Source: Tanypteryx hageni
Taxonomy: Eukaryota; Arthropoda; Insecta; Odonata; Petaluridae
Assembly: GCA_028673005.1 (NCBI GenBank)
Contig: CM054116.1
Location: 134,965,681-135,029,680, forward strand
Length of the DNA: 64,000 nucleotides
Reading direction: 5' to 3'
Numbering within the stretch: the stretch's first letter is position 1; each line of letters begins with the position of its first letter. This document shows positions 1 to 10,576 of this stretch, in pieces. Both the position numbers and the translations under genes were made by a program. Under the pieces are notes generated by a model. That model was not told the DNA's origin. It searched no databases and worked only from the letters and a program-made list of their open reading frames with translations.

Positions 1-312
1 ATATATACCAAATTTTGTTTCAATTGAATAAGATTTGGAAATCAGCGCAATGCGTTAACGCCAATTGAGCAGTAACTATAAGGGTGGTATTCTAGAAAAA
101 ATATAGGCATTCAACTCTAAGTTATTTGTGCATGCAAACGAAGTTTGGTAAAAATCAGACAACCAAGTCAGCAGTTATCGTAGAACAGACAGACAGACAA
201 AATGCACATGGACTCAACAGGAGAGACCTTGCTTTGCTCGGCCAATTAAATTAAGAACAAATGAAATGACTTAAAACTAGAGAAACCGTGGGATCTTCGG
301 CCTCGCTCAGCC
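1..312. other. AT-rich dispersed-repeat remnant, no gene
   Basis: No coding signal is visible. The stretch includes a short GACA run near 190-200 and text typical of degraded invertebrate interspersed repeats. I cannot assign it to a family. Confidence 0.4.
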
Positions 313-470
313 CAGTGCTCTCCAACCTTTTTTATTTCATGGCACACCTATAGATTTTTTCATTCATCCTCTAAAATCTTGGAGTTGCCTGACACACCGG
401 ATATAAAAATGTGAACCATGAACTCCAAGGTACTTTTCGATGTAGATGACTGCCATTTTGAATCAGCTGT
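313..470 (+). repeat. hAT-like terminus (fragment)
   Basis: The segment begins CAGTGCTCTCCAACC, followed by a T-run and TTTCATGGCACACC. This is the style of a hAT-superfamily terminal repeat (CAGNG...TCCAACC). No matching opposite end was found, so this is a lone terminus or a decayed solo end. About 900 bases of unassigned AT-rich sequence follow up to the next element. Confidence 0.35.
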
Positions 471-1381
471 TCAACTGTTTACCATTTATTTAGCAGAAGT
501 TATTTAGAGGATTTGTGAAATGTTAATTTTAAACAATAAATAACTAAGAGTTAAAAATTTTTGTTTTAAAATATGAAATAATTTTTCAAAAAATAAGAAA
601 ACACGGTCTATAGAAAATTACAAAAATGGTCAAGGGAAATTTTAAAAAGATTCAAGAATGGCATTTGTCTACATTGCAGTTTATAAACCATAAAATCCCT
701 CGCCTTCTGCATCAGACTCATAGAAATTGCCAAATTCATCCTCTGAAACAGATGTTACGATATCGTGCTCATTGTGATTCACAATAAATGAACATCAGAT
801 ATAGATATCAAAGCAGACTGTTCAACATCTTCCAATATAAAATTAATCGGAAGATTAGCAATTATTATTTTGCCATGGCCACTGTACTGATTATAAATTT
901 ACCGAGTGAAAAGGTGACTCGACTTAAATGGCGAATATATGTAAAAAATCAATTTTTTAGTCTTGTAGACTGACATATACGGTAATACCAAATTTTATAC
1001 GTGAACAGTCCACGTTAATAGATATTTATATCCTATTATATACTAGTGCCATCACAGTAATCAAATACAGGTATGCCTTGTCTATATATTATTATCTTTT
1101 TATTAAAAAATAAAGTTCCTAAAAGGCCACTGTCTGTTTTCATGGTACCAAATTCTTTCTTACTTATCTTCACTTTCTGATTAAATGGCACTCAGTTATG
1201 TTTTGCACACTAATTAAAAGCAAATGTGTTGTTTTTTATATGTTTATTTGCTTTATTTCTATTTAACTTGTTCACTTTTACTATGCATTTAGGTTGGTTT
1301 GCTGCGATTCTAGTCATTTGTAGTGATGCGAACATTGGAAATTTTATACTTGTTAATGTTACTGTTGAGATGGTATGGTTG

Positions 1382-2494
1382 TAGTGATTGTGATTTCTCG
1401 ACTTTTTTTGTTCTCAAAATTTCTCTTTTTTCGCGATATTTTTTTCTCGAAAATTTGAGAATTTATCTTGCCTTCTCAAGAATTCTCGAGAAATCTCAAG
1501 AACGAAAAAATTGCTGTGTGAGAATTTTTATTAAATATCTTTTTCTTAAAAAGTAGTATTGGGAAGTAAGGATGGTAAAATATTTTTAAATTAATGTTAA
1601 TTAATATTTCTCTAGCATGGGGATACGAGACAATAAACCATTTGGCTAAAATCTTTGGGCCAAAAATCACATGGAAGCAGGAATCCCTTATGATTGGGAA
1701 GCATAATGACTGAATCCCATGCTCAGGGACCAAGTTCCCAGAAGAATTTCTTTGCCTTCCCCCTTCACCCCCATAAATACTAAACCTTTTATGAGCAAAG
1801 CAATGCAAAGGGAAGAATTTTTGAGTCTTGAGAGGGCACGAAATGACACAACCCAGAGTGGTGGTCAGTCCTCCTCCACCTCCTACTAAAACCCATTATT
1901 CTGGGTTTTCCCAGCTTGCCAGAAAGAAACGTGTCTTCAAACAATAGAGGTATACATCGTACTGCACGTGACGAATAGAATGGCAAACAAACCGATGCCC
2001 GAACCAGAGGACCTCAAATCGTAGTGATTTTTCCTTCTCCCTTTCACAGTTTCAAGTTACACTTTTTTCCAAAAATGCATCGAATAGAATGAGTGGACGT
2101 GACCAAATGTTGGGCTATATTCTGTTCACAACAGACACAAAGAATCAATGCATATAAACAACATAATAACAACGCCGAGAATGGTGCCAGATAAATGAAG
2201 AATCAGATTGCAAAACAAACGAAGCTGAGACTGTGAAAATATATAAACTGCTAGCGATTGTACTGCTATGTCATAATATATTTATCACAAAAGAGGTCAC
2301 ACAAACAGACATCCTATGGAAAATAGGCTGAAAAATGTAAAATGCTTCATGGTTTAAAACGAAGAAATTTCTCGAGAATCTCGAGAAAATGTTTTCGAGA
2401 CTCGAGATTCTCGAATTTTGGAGAAAAAAATTTCTTGAGGAATGAGAATTTGAAAGAAAGGGAATTTCTCGAGAATTCTCGAGCACAATCTCTA
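1382..2494. mobile_element. Non-autonomous hAT element with 8-bp target duplication
   Basis: The ends are TAGTGATTGTG at 1382 and CACAATCTCTA ending at 2494. They are flanked by the identical 8-mer TATGGTTG (1374-1381 and 2495-2502). An 8-bp duplication and TAGNG ends are hAT hallmarks (Ac-type). Both subterminal zones (about 1395-1510 and 2365-2482) are packed with TCTCGAGA / GAATTCTCGAG palindromes, the likely transposase-binding arrays. The 1.1 kb interior has no transposase frame, so it would need a partner element to move. Confidence 0.85.
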
Positions 2495-2502
2495 TATGGT
2501 TG

Positions 2503-3012
2503 GTACCCCATCAAAATAGCCCCGACAAAATAGCTCCGACAAAACAGCCCTGTCAAAATAGCTTACACACGAAACAGCCCAAGACAAACTAGTCCCGGCA
2601 AAATAGCTCAATGAAATGCAGGCCGAAGAAATAGCCCAGACTAGATTCATACATCTATTCATGACCATGCAGGGATTCGACTCCCAGAAGCATCAAAAAT
2701 GAAGTACGTACAACTCAACTGATGACTTAAAGCTCTAGTTCCAACTTATGATAATATTGACATTCTTAATTATCTTCATGGAATTTCTCACAATCTTAGA
2801 ATATATATACCACAGCTATATACACATCATATTTGAAATTGAAATCTTTAATTATTTATGTATTGAATTTTGGTTAATTTGACAAACATTTTATTACCTA
2901 TGTATTGTTTTTTTACACTTAAATAACAATAAAACTGGGATAATTTGACAGCTATTTTGTCTTGGGCTGTTTTGTTGAGGCTATTTTCTCTGGGCTATTT
3001 TGTCGGGTCACA
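2503..3012. mobile_element. MITE built of CAAAATAGC subterminal arrays
   Basis: The left 150 bases hold about seven direct copies of a 14-15 base unit close to GACAAAATAGCCCC. The right end (about 2945-3007) holds four copies in the opposite orientation. Terminal repeats read GTACCCCATCAAAATAGCC and, on the other strand, TGTGACCCGACAAAATAGCC. The right flank GGTATGGTCG resembles the left flank GGTATGGTTG, suggesting a 9-10 base duplication as in Mutator-like elements. No coding capacity. Superfamily assignment is inference. Confidence 0.6.
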
Positions 3013-3744
3013 GGTATGGTCGCTTTGGGTGTGTTTTTGCTTTGAGTTGGGTAAGGTTCACGACTGAATTTTTAACTTTCGTATTCGTTATTCATTTGTT
3101 ATTCTGATGTTATTTTGCTGTTGGTACTCATGTTACATTTCCATGTTGCTGGAGCGTAATAACAGACCTGTTCTGTTTTTGTTAGCGCTTTTAAAAAATT
3201 GTTTTCACTTTGTCCGTCCGTGTTGAAAATTTTGAAGTATGGAGAAAAGCTGAGATTCTAAGATTTTCAGGATATTTTTGGATGGTAACAGACATGAACC
3301 CTACCGGTCCTTTGGTTAACACATGTAAAATCTCTTTTACAAGTTTTAACCAAAGTACGAAAATTAGATGCAATGGAACAATTAGAAATTTTTAACTCCT
3401 CAAAGTGTGACAATCTAGAGAATGAATATGTTTTTCCCAACATTTTATCTTCACTACCTTGTCTCTTCCTAAAGCCTGCCCCTCTTCCCCCCCTCCGGAC
3501 CTAGCCATTAACTTGGCAATCGGGTGCTTTCCCTTTTCTCCCCCTTTCCCAGCCCACTATATACACCTCCATACCTCTTTCCCTCCCCCTACTCCTCCCT
3601 GCACATTCGCCTCCTGCTGCAGTTTCTCTCCCCCTTCACCTACTGCTGTGGAACTCATTTTGTACAACTCTTATGCCAGCAACTGTTTAATTTGAGCTGT
3701 GGTTTTCCCAACCTTGCTTCCCCACTCCACTTCACCATTACAAT

Positions 3745-3747
<3 letters not shown>
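3013..3747. other. Unassigned spacer with a pyrimidine-rich tract
   Basis: No gene is visible. Bases 3460-3650 are strongly C/T-rich on the plus strand (CCCC, CTCC and TCCC runs). That keeps frames open by composition rather than by coding. The tract ends at a (TA)n microsatellite. Confidence 0.5.

Positions 3748-3806
<59 letters not shown>
3748..3806. repeat. (TA)n microsatellite
   Basis: Uninterrupted TA dinucleotides abut the left end of the next transposon. Confidence 0.95.
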
Positions 3807-3808
<2 letters not shown>

Positions 3809-4389
3809 ATATCTGCCCGAATATAAGCCGATAGTTTTTGTCAAAATCTATCGTGAAAAAAATCATCCTCGGCTTAAATGCGAGCCTGAGGAAAAATTTG
3901 GCATCCTCGTACGAAAAATGTCGTTTCCATAGCATACCTCCTGTTGCCCGGAGCTGTAATTTAAATTGCTATTGAATGTTATTTATATATTTTAACATGT
4001 AGTTAAAAGTAAGTGGGTTCTTATCCAAAGGAAAGGGCAGTATATAAAACAATCGAGTTTTAACAACCCACCAGGTTCATAGTATGATTGCACGCTACAG
4101 CAAATTCGTTTTGATCATAATTTGCAACAAGTTCTTAAGATACCAACACCGGTCTTATTAGAGGTTTTTACAAATTCTGACTACACTAAGCTTCTTCAAC
4201 TCTTTGTTTTAATTGCACTTCTTGGTGCTGCAATCGATTTAAAGTTCAGATGTAGCAGACGTCATAGCTTTTACGGATCATTTAAATGGCAGGTGTTAAA
4301 GTTAGGAGCCGACAGTATAAAAGAAGTTCATATTAATTTTTCTTGTTTATTTTATATTTTGCTATAGCCATTGTCATTTTTGTATGCAT

Positions 4390-4800
4390 GTTAAAACCCT
4401 CTTTCTTAGAATGTATTAAAATTGCATATACTGACTAAGCAGACGATATCGTCTGCTTAGTCAATTCGCAAAATTTGATGACGACTTTCGATGCGCAACT
4501 GTTTGAATTCCGCTAACATACGATACGTCTGATTCGAAGGTGTGAGCAACGGCGTTAACTGTAATTCATCTGATAATTAACAGCAATAATAATAAAACTT
4601 GGAAACCTCTTTCATAGAATCTATTAAAATTGCGTATAATGACTAAGTATACGATCACACCAAATTCGATGAAAGCTTTCGATGCGCAACAGTTTGAATT
4701 CCAGTAAGATAAATAAATATACTTACATTTGATTGTAAGGTGTGATCAACGGCGTTGACTATATTTATAATTAACAGTAATAATACCTAATAAAACTTTA
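4390..4800 (+). repeat. Diverged tandem duplication (about 210 bp x 2)
   Basis: The string CTCTTTCTTAGAATGTATTA recurs about 210 bases later as CTCTTTCATAGAATCTATTA. In both units it is followed by GACTAAG, TTTCGATGCGCAAC and AACGGCGTT in the same order. The first unit differs by carrying a perfect 32-bp palindrome. Confidence 0.75.
4432..4463. repeat. Perfect 32-bp palindrome
   Basis: The half-site TGACTAAGCAGACGAT is followed directly by its exact reverse complement. The sister tandem unit has only TGACTAAG..ACGAT at this place, so the second half looks like an added inverted copy. Confidence 0.9.
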
Positions 4801-4972
4801 CATGGAACCTATATAATTATATAGATGTAATGTATAATGTATTCTATGTTGTGCATGCATGTCTGGTACAATTAAGCATAAAATTTACGAAAATACTTTT
4901 TTGCCAAAAAATGTTGGAAAATTTCGTGGGGTCGGCTTAAATCCGGGGTCGGCTTCTATTCGGGCAGATACG

Positions 4973-4973
<1 letters not shown>

Positions 4974-5008
<35 letters not shown>

Positions 5009-5043
5009 ATATATATATATATATATATACACATACATACACA
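4974..5043. repeat. Compound (TG)n(TA)n(CA)n microsatellite
   Basis: A TG run, then a TA run, then CA-rich bases sit exactly between two Tigger-type elements. Confidence 0.9.
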
Positions 5044-7583
5044 CAGTGGAAACAGCTTAACACGAAAACGGATAACGCGAAATATCAGTTAACACGAAAT
5101 GCAGGCTTGGTCCCTACCGGTGCCTATACATTTCAACGTATATTAGTTCGTTTTACGCGAAATGGTTAACAAGAAATTTCGGTTAACACGAAAATTTTTT
5201 TCGGTCCCCTGAAAATAAATCCCCATCAAATTATGTGGATAACACAAAACGACCCACTCGTTTCTTAACATAAAAGTATGAATAATCTCACAACCACAGC
5301 TGTACCTCCTCCTTCCCCCTCTCTTTCAATAGGCATGGTCATTAGTAGACCTCAGAGAAACTCACGTGCCCCCATTGAGAGGGTTGCTACCGAGATTTCC
5401 TTGGCAGCAATAAACTAAATTCTGGGAACTACCATCTTCGAATGAAAGGAAGGATTTGGAGGTGCATATTGTTATCTGTACTGTACCTTCCCTTTCCCCG
5501 TCTTTCAATACGCTCAACTCCTCACTTGCTCTCGTCTCTAGACCGCTATGCAGAACAGTTCTACTCAGTTGATTCTGAATTTCCATGTGGAACGGTTAGC
5601 GAATGTGTAACGAATCTGTGAGCGAAGTTCTTCTTTCTTTTTCGGGATCGTTTTCAGTTGTGATTTTATATTTTTATAAAAGATAAAAGACCCACATAAA
5701 AATGGCTGGTAAATTGCATAAGCAAAAAGCTATACCGCTGAAAGTGAAAATGCAGCTCCTACAAGCGGTTGATAACGGTGAGAGAACCAAAACGGACATC
5801 TGCAAAGAGTTCAAAGTTCCCTTTTCAACTTTGTCAACAATTATAAAAAATCGTGATAAAATAACATCTGTGTTTGAGAGAAGCATGTTTGAACCTGAAC
5901 AGAAGTGTCTACACAAAGCACGAGGATTTGGAAGCGGCGCTGATCATCTGGTTTAAGCAAGCAAGAGCCCATAATGCTCCAATTTCTGGTCCTGTTTTGA
6001 TGGCAAAGGCTGACGCTTTGGGATCAGAATTGGGCATTGAATTCAAGTCTAGTCCTGGATGGTTGGAGCGGTTCAAGGTTAGGAAAGGGATAATTTTTAA
6101 GAGTGTTTCCGGTGAGTAGGGAGACATCTCCCGTGATATGACATGTGGGTAACTTCTACCTTGCATAAATTATTAACAGACTTTGCGCCTAAGGACATTT
6201 TTAATGCTGACGAAACCGGGATTTTTTGTCGCTGCCTCCCAGAAAAAACTTTAGCTTTTAAAAATGAGCAGTGCTCTGGTGGAAAAAATCTAAAGAACGC
6301 ATTACGGTAATGGTGGGTTGCAATTCAGACGGTTTTGAAAAAATCCCGATGTTTGTTGTGAGTAAATTTCTGAATCCTCGCTGCTTCAAGAATGTAAAGA
6401 AGCTTCCCATGGAATACACCGCAAATAAAAAAGCTTGGATGACGGGAAACATTTTTACAGACTGGGTTAGGGCATTGGATAAGCGCTTTTCACGCCAGAA
6501 GCGCAAAATAGCTTTAATTATCGACAACAGCCCTGCTCATCCAGAAGTGGAAAAGCTGAAATCAATTAAACTGATCTTTCTGCCGACTAATACAACAAGC
6601 ATATTGCAGCCATGTGACCAGATTATTATAAAAAATTTAAAATTCCACTATCGGAAGTTATTACTCCAAAAATATATATCTAGTATTGAATCAAATGAGG
6701 AAATTAAGCCCGTGACTCTTTTGGATTCCTTACATTGGTTGTATGCCGCTTGGAGGTCAGTTACAGCGAAAACAATCGAAAATTGTTTTCGCCACGCTGG
6801 ATTTTCCTCTTCGCCAATAGCAGATAGGTTTTCTGGACAGGATGAAACTGAATCGACTACGGAAACTAGGGTAAATACATCTACTGAAAGTGAATTGTGC
6901 GATATCTTCGGTCGCGTGTCGTCTGTAATGAGATTGACAACTGAAATCACGCTGAATGATTATATAGCAGTGGGTGACCATATTGCCACTACACCACTTT
7001 TAACAGACAGTGACATTGTGGACATTGTTAAATCAAGTGCAACAAAAGAAAATGAAAATAGTAGTGAAAGTGGAGATGACTGTGACGACGGAATGTTGTC
7101 AGTGCCAAGTGCTGCGGATATCCGTGCAATGCTAAAAAGTGTGCGTCGGTTTTTGGAAAATCAAACAGATGGGGACAGTTTGTATGAGACGGTTGATGAT
7201 TTGGAACAATTTGTCAAAAAAAAAGATCATTATGAATGCTAGACAGAAATAAATTACGGAATTTTTTGTTAAGAAGTAGACAATTGAACTACTTTAGCGA
7301 CCTTGATACTTAATATTTGTGCATTGTTTTTATGAAATTATTGAAATATAATAATTTTTTATGCATGTATGTAATGAATAAATTATAAGGTTTTCATTAT
7401 TATAACTAATTACTGTGCTGTTTCCATCGCATATTTGTTATGCCAAGATTTATTTACGAGCTTATATCAATATCTCAAATCAGTCTCAAAAAAGGTTATC
7501 ATGAAATTCGTTTAGCACGAAATTCGGTTAAGACGAAATGTTTGCGCTGGTCCCCCACATTTCGTGTTAAGCGGTTTCCACTG
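5044..7583 (+). mobile_element. Tigger (pogo-family) DNA transposon, 2.5 kb
   Basis: The ends are CAGTGGAAACAGCTTAACAC (from 5044) and, on the minus strand from 7583, CAGTGGAAACCGCTTAACAC, one mismatch in 20. Further GTTAACACGAAAT copies lie inside both termini. The element sits between dinucleotide tracts, so its expected TA duplication is blurred. The length and a central CENP-B/jerky-type transposase fit Tigger. It is close to full length but its gene is broken. Confidence 0.85.
5702..7242 (+). pseudogene. Tigger/pogo transposase (CENP-B HTH + DDE), frameshifted
   Basis: The reading begins at an ATG at 5702 with a psq-type helix-turn-helix (MAGKLHKQKAIPLKVKMQLL...), continues with the Tc5/CENP-B DNA-binding domain (about 5900-6116, ending RKGIIFKSVSGE), then the DDE catalytic core. 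Catalytic motifs are NADETGIF (about 6206), LIIDNSPAH (about 6516) and QPCDQIIIKNLK (about 6608). The last 323 codons (6271-7242) are open and end in an acidic serine-rich tail. At least three frameshifts (near 5910, 6170-6185 and 6275) and stops around 6116-6170 split the protein, so it cannot be made whole. The family cuts and pastes at TA sites, and its ancestors gave rise to CENP-B and JRK-type host genes. The break pattern argues against domestication here. Confidence 0.88.
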
Positions 7584-7600
7584 TATATATATATATATAT
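7584..7600. repeat. (TA)n tract between two elements
   Basis: TA repeats join the Tigger right end to the foldback element. Confidence 0.8.
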
Positions 7601-9634
7601 ACTAGTAGTTGGTGCTTGCATACTGAAAGCATTTCATCTCAACATAAAAAAACATTCATTATTCATCTTTCATCATTACACATATTTTTAATCCTAAATA
7701 TTTCACCTCCACAGCGATTTTCGTTTTTCCCACATGTAAAAATAATATTTTAAAACAATCCCCAAATGTTGCAATTTTAAAAATTTTACACTTTCTCCAT
7801 TATGGGGTACTAATGCTACACATTTTAGCCAAATTTTTAAGTTGTAGCACTTCTAGAAGTAAAATAATATTTTTCTAATTGTTTAAATTTAAATAATTTT
7901 TAACGGCCGCCGCAATTCATATATGGTAAAATTGAAATGTTTATTTGTGCAAATTTACTACTCTGTAAATAATTTGAAAATTTCAGCTTCCTAGCTCATA
8001 CCGTAGTACCTACACAGTTATCTATTTGTTTAAACTTTAAGAATTTTTAACTGCCAAACAAATTAAAATATCAAAATTTGTATAATCCCTATTTAGTTTT
8101 TTAAGGAATTCTACTTATAAAAAAAATTTCAACTCCGTGGCACATTCGGAAATACATAAACCTTGAAAATTTGTTTAAACAATTGCGAATTTTTAGCGGC
8201 CACATTGTTGCACTTTTTCAAGATTTTCGTTTTTTCTAGTCGGTTTTGCACAAAAAAAAAGAAAAAAATTTCGAATCTCCAGCACATCTGGAAGTGCCTA
8301 AACATTAGTATCCTCCTGTTATATGTATGTTATATCCTCCTCCTCTGTAAGAGTCGTCGATATATAATGATACATATACATAAGTTACTCTATATCATTA
8401 TATATAGACGATTCTTACAGAGGAGGATATAACATTTAACATATAGGAGGATACTAACGTCCAGTGCAAACTACTAGAGCTGGAGAGCTGAAATTTCAGT
8501 TTTTGTAGATATGATGGAGAAACCTACAGATAAAATGAGACTTCTCACCTAAGTGACATGAGTTCGACTCCAGAAATTCCGAAAGTTTCATTTTTTCCCA
8601 TAAGAAAAGCATTGCGCCATTTTTGTAAATTAATTTTGGGCACTTGCCCGTAAGCTAGAAAAATGAATATTTCAGAGTTGCTAGACGGCCGTAATATCTA
8701 TTGATAATTATTGTTACTTTTGCTTACAGTGTCCTGGGTTCGACTCCAGATACCCTGGAATATCTCCCATAAGTTAGCATGGGAAAAAGTTATCCCAGTG
8801 TGTAGACCAATCTAATGAGTTTAGGAAGCTGAAATTTTGCAGGTTTATAGAACTTTTCTCATAACCAACTATAAAAATCGAAAATTTCAAAATTGTTAAT
8901 TTTTAGGGGTTGTTTTAACCCCATTTGAACATTAAAGTTTAATAATTTTTATCTTGGAAACTATATGCTGTAGGTTCGAGTTTTTGAAATCATTTTGTAG
9001 CATAGAAAAAAATAAAACTTTGAAAAAGTTAAAAAATTCGACCACCAATAATTCGCAATTGTTTAAACAATTTTTGAGGTTTATGTATTACCGAATGTGC
9101 TACGGAGCTGAAATTTTTTTAGAGGTAGTGTTTGTAAAAAAACGAAATAGGGATTATAGAAATTTTGATATTTTAATTTGTTTGGCAGTTAAAAATTCTT
9201 CAAGTTTACAAATAGGTATACGTTTAGATACTACGGGGTGAGTTAGAAAGCTGAAAGTTATTTAGAGTTTAATCTATATAAACGAATAATCATTTCAATG
9301 TATCCATGAAATTTTTATTGCGGCCGTTAAAAATTATTTAAATTTTAACAATTAGATAAATGTTATTTCACTTCTAGAAGTGCTACAACTTTAAAATTTG
9401 GCAAAAATGTGTAGCATTAGTACCCCATAATGGAGAAAATATAAAATTCTAAAATTGCAAAGTTTGGGGATTGATTTAATCTATTATTTTTACATAGGGG
9501 AAAAACGAAAATCGCTGAGGAGGTGAAATCTTTAGAATTAAAAAAATATTTGTAATGATGAAATATGTCTGAAAAATGAATGTTTTTTGAAGGTGAGATG
9601 AAATGCTTGCAGAATGCAAGCACCTTCTACTAGT
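7601..9634. mobile_element. Foldback element (2 kb imperfect palindrome)
   Basis: The outer 300 bases are inverted copies. The left begins ACTAGTAGTTGGTGCTTGCA, and the right ends with the complement TGCAAGCACCTTCTACTAGT. Matching pairs continue inward (for example GTAGCACTTCTAGAAGT at about 7843 against ACTTCTAGAAGTGCTAC at about 9369, and GGGGTACTAATGCTACACAT against its complement) to a central hairpin at about 8300-8450. The right arm is longer because of about 420 extra bases (8520-8940) that include two GGTTCGACTCCAG-like stretches. TA-rich sequence flanks both ends. No transposase frame is present. Confidence 0.8.
8300..8450. repeat. Central hairpin of the foldback element
   Basis: TATCCTCCTCCTCTGTAAGA and the ATATATAATGATA tail at about 8336-8372 are complemented by TATCATTATATATAG and TCTTACAGAGGAGGATA at about 8393-8430. 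About 20 unpaired bases lie between. This is the symmetry centre of the 2 kb palindrome. Confidence 0.8.
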
Positions 9635-9654
9635 ATATATATATAAAAGTTACT

Positions 9655-9813
9655 CTATTGCTGAAGAAGGGCATAGGCCCGATAAGCTTGCGTGTTTTTT
9701 GTTTTTTGTGTTCGTGTGTTTAATGTGTCTCTTCAATGCCCCCAGCAGCCTGCCAACTTGGTCCCTGACTTGGTAAGTGTCCGCTGGGCTTGCTTCAACA
9801 CCTTATTGCCACC

Positions 9814-9816
<3 letters not shown>
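9655..9816 (+). mobile_element. Penelope-type 3' tail, subfamily A, copy 1
   Basis: It starts TTGCTGAAGAAGGGCATAGG and contains GTGTCTCTTCAATGCCCCCA and CAGCCTGCCAACTTGGTC, ending at a TA microsatellite. The same text follows the decayed Penelope-like element at 63546, which is why I assign it to that family. Confidence 0.7.

Positions 9817-9882
<66 letters not shown>
9817..9882. repeat. (TA)n microsatellite
   Basis: A pure TA tract of 66 bases separates two oppositely oriented Penelope tails. Confidence 0.97.
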
Positions 9883-9885
<3 letters not shown>

Positions 9886-10073
9886 TTAAGGAAATGAAAA
9901 GGTAGTGATGAGGGTGGCAACAAGGTGTTGAAGGAAGCCCAGCGGACAATTACCAAGTCGGAGACCAAGTTGGCAGGCTGATGGGGGCGTCGAAGAGACA
10001 CGTTGAACACACGAACAAAAAAACAAAAAACACGCAAGCTTATCGGGCCTATGCCCTTCTTCAGCGATAGAGT
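9883..10073 (-). mobile_element. Penelope-type 3' tail, subfamily A, inverted copy
   Basis: On the minus strand this reads the same CTGAAGAAGGGCATAGGCCC...CCAACTTGG...AACACCTTGTTGCCACC order as the 9655 copy. The pair forms an inverted repeat around the TA tract. Confidence 0.7.
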
Positions 10074-10092
10074 AAATATATATATATATATA

Positions 10093-10297
10093 GCTGTAGC
10101 TGAAGAAGGAGTAGTTCCGAAAGCTTTACGTTTGTGATGTTTCTGTGTTTTTGTGTTATTTTACGTGTGTCGCTTCGACATCCCCGGAGCCTCGCCAACC
10201 TGAAGTCGTCTGATTGGTGAGTGCTCACTGGGTTTCCTCATCCCAACACCTTGTTGACATCCATATATTCATTTTACCTTTCCTTTTCCGTAAGTTG

Positions 10298-10298
<1 letters not shown>
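10093..10298 (+). mobile_element. Penelope-type 3' tail, subfamily B, copy 1
   Basis: It begins TAGCTGAAGAAGGAGTAGTT and runs CCGAAAGCTTTACG...CGCTTCGACATCCCCGG... to TTCCTTTTCCGTAAG, then a TA tract. The backbone matches subfamily A, but the segment between CTGAAGA and GAAA differs. Confidence 0.65.

Positions 10299-10339
<41 letters not shown>
10299..10339. repeat. (TA)n microsatellite
   Basis: The tract is made of TA dinucleotides and sits at the 3' edge of a Penelope-type tail. Confidence 0.95.
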
Positions 10340-10342
<3 letters not shown>

Positions 10343-10344
10343 TT

Positions 10345-10516
10345 CTCTCTCTGTAGCTGAAGAAGGAGTAGTTCCGAAAGCTTTACGTTTGTGATGTTTC
10401 TGTGTTTTTGTGTTATTTTACGTGTGTCGCTTCGACATCCCCGGGGCCTCGCCAACCTGAAGTAGTCTGATTGGTGAGTGCTCACTGGGTTTCCTCATCC
10501 CAACACCTTGTTGACA
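10345..10516 (+). mobile_element. Penelope-type 3' tail, subfamily B, copy 2
   Basis: It is nearly identical to the 10093 copy (GTAGCTGAAGAAGGAGTAGT, CGACATCCCCGGGGCCTCG) and stops at TTGTTGACAT before another TA tract. The copies are arranged head to tail. Confidence 0.7.

Positions 10517-10574
<58 letters not shown>
10517..10574. repeat. (TA)n microsatellite
   Basis: A pure TA tract follows the second subfamily B tail. Confidence 0.95.

Positions 10575-10576
<2 letters not shown>

Larger units (their letters stand above)
3807..4973. mobile_element. Tigger-like element, TIR CCRTATCTGCCCGAATA
   Basis: The left end is CCATATCTGCCCGAATATAA. The right end, read on the minus strand, is CCGTATCTGCCCGAATAGAA. 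TA dinucleotides flank both ends (3805-3806 and 4974-4975), as for Tc1/mariner/pogo elements. The 1.17 kb interior lacks a recognisable transposase and contains a roughly 210-base tandem duplication (about 4390-4800). Confidence 0.75.

Noticed and set aside
671..790. Acidic minus-strand reading (VSEDEFGNFYESDAEGEGFYGL) as the missing AAGAB end
   Set aside because: It lacks the expected conserved helix and splice context; it looks more like the acidic tail of a decayed transposase, and I could not support either.
3524..3935. Frames rich in IYIYIY around 3740-3810, also near 9817, 9880, 10520 and 63730
   Set aside because: They are translations of TA microsatellites.
5702..7242. Domesticated CENP-B/jerky-type host gene
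   Set aside because: Intact terminal repeats flank it and at least three frameshifts disrupt it, so it is a transposon pseudogene.
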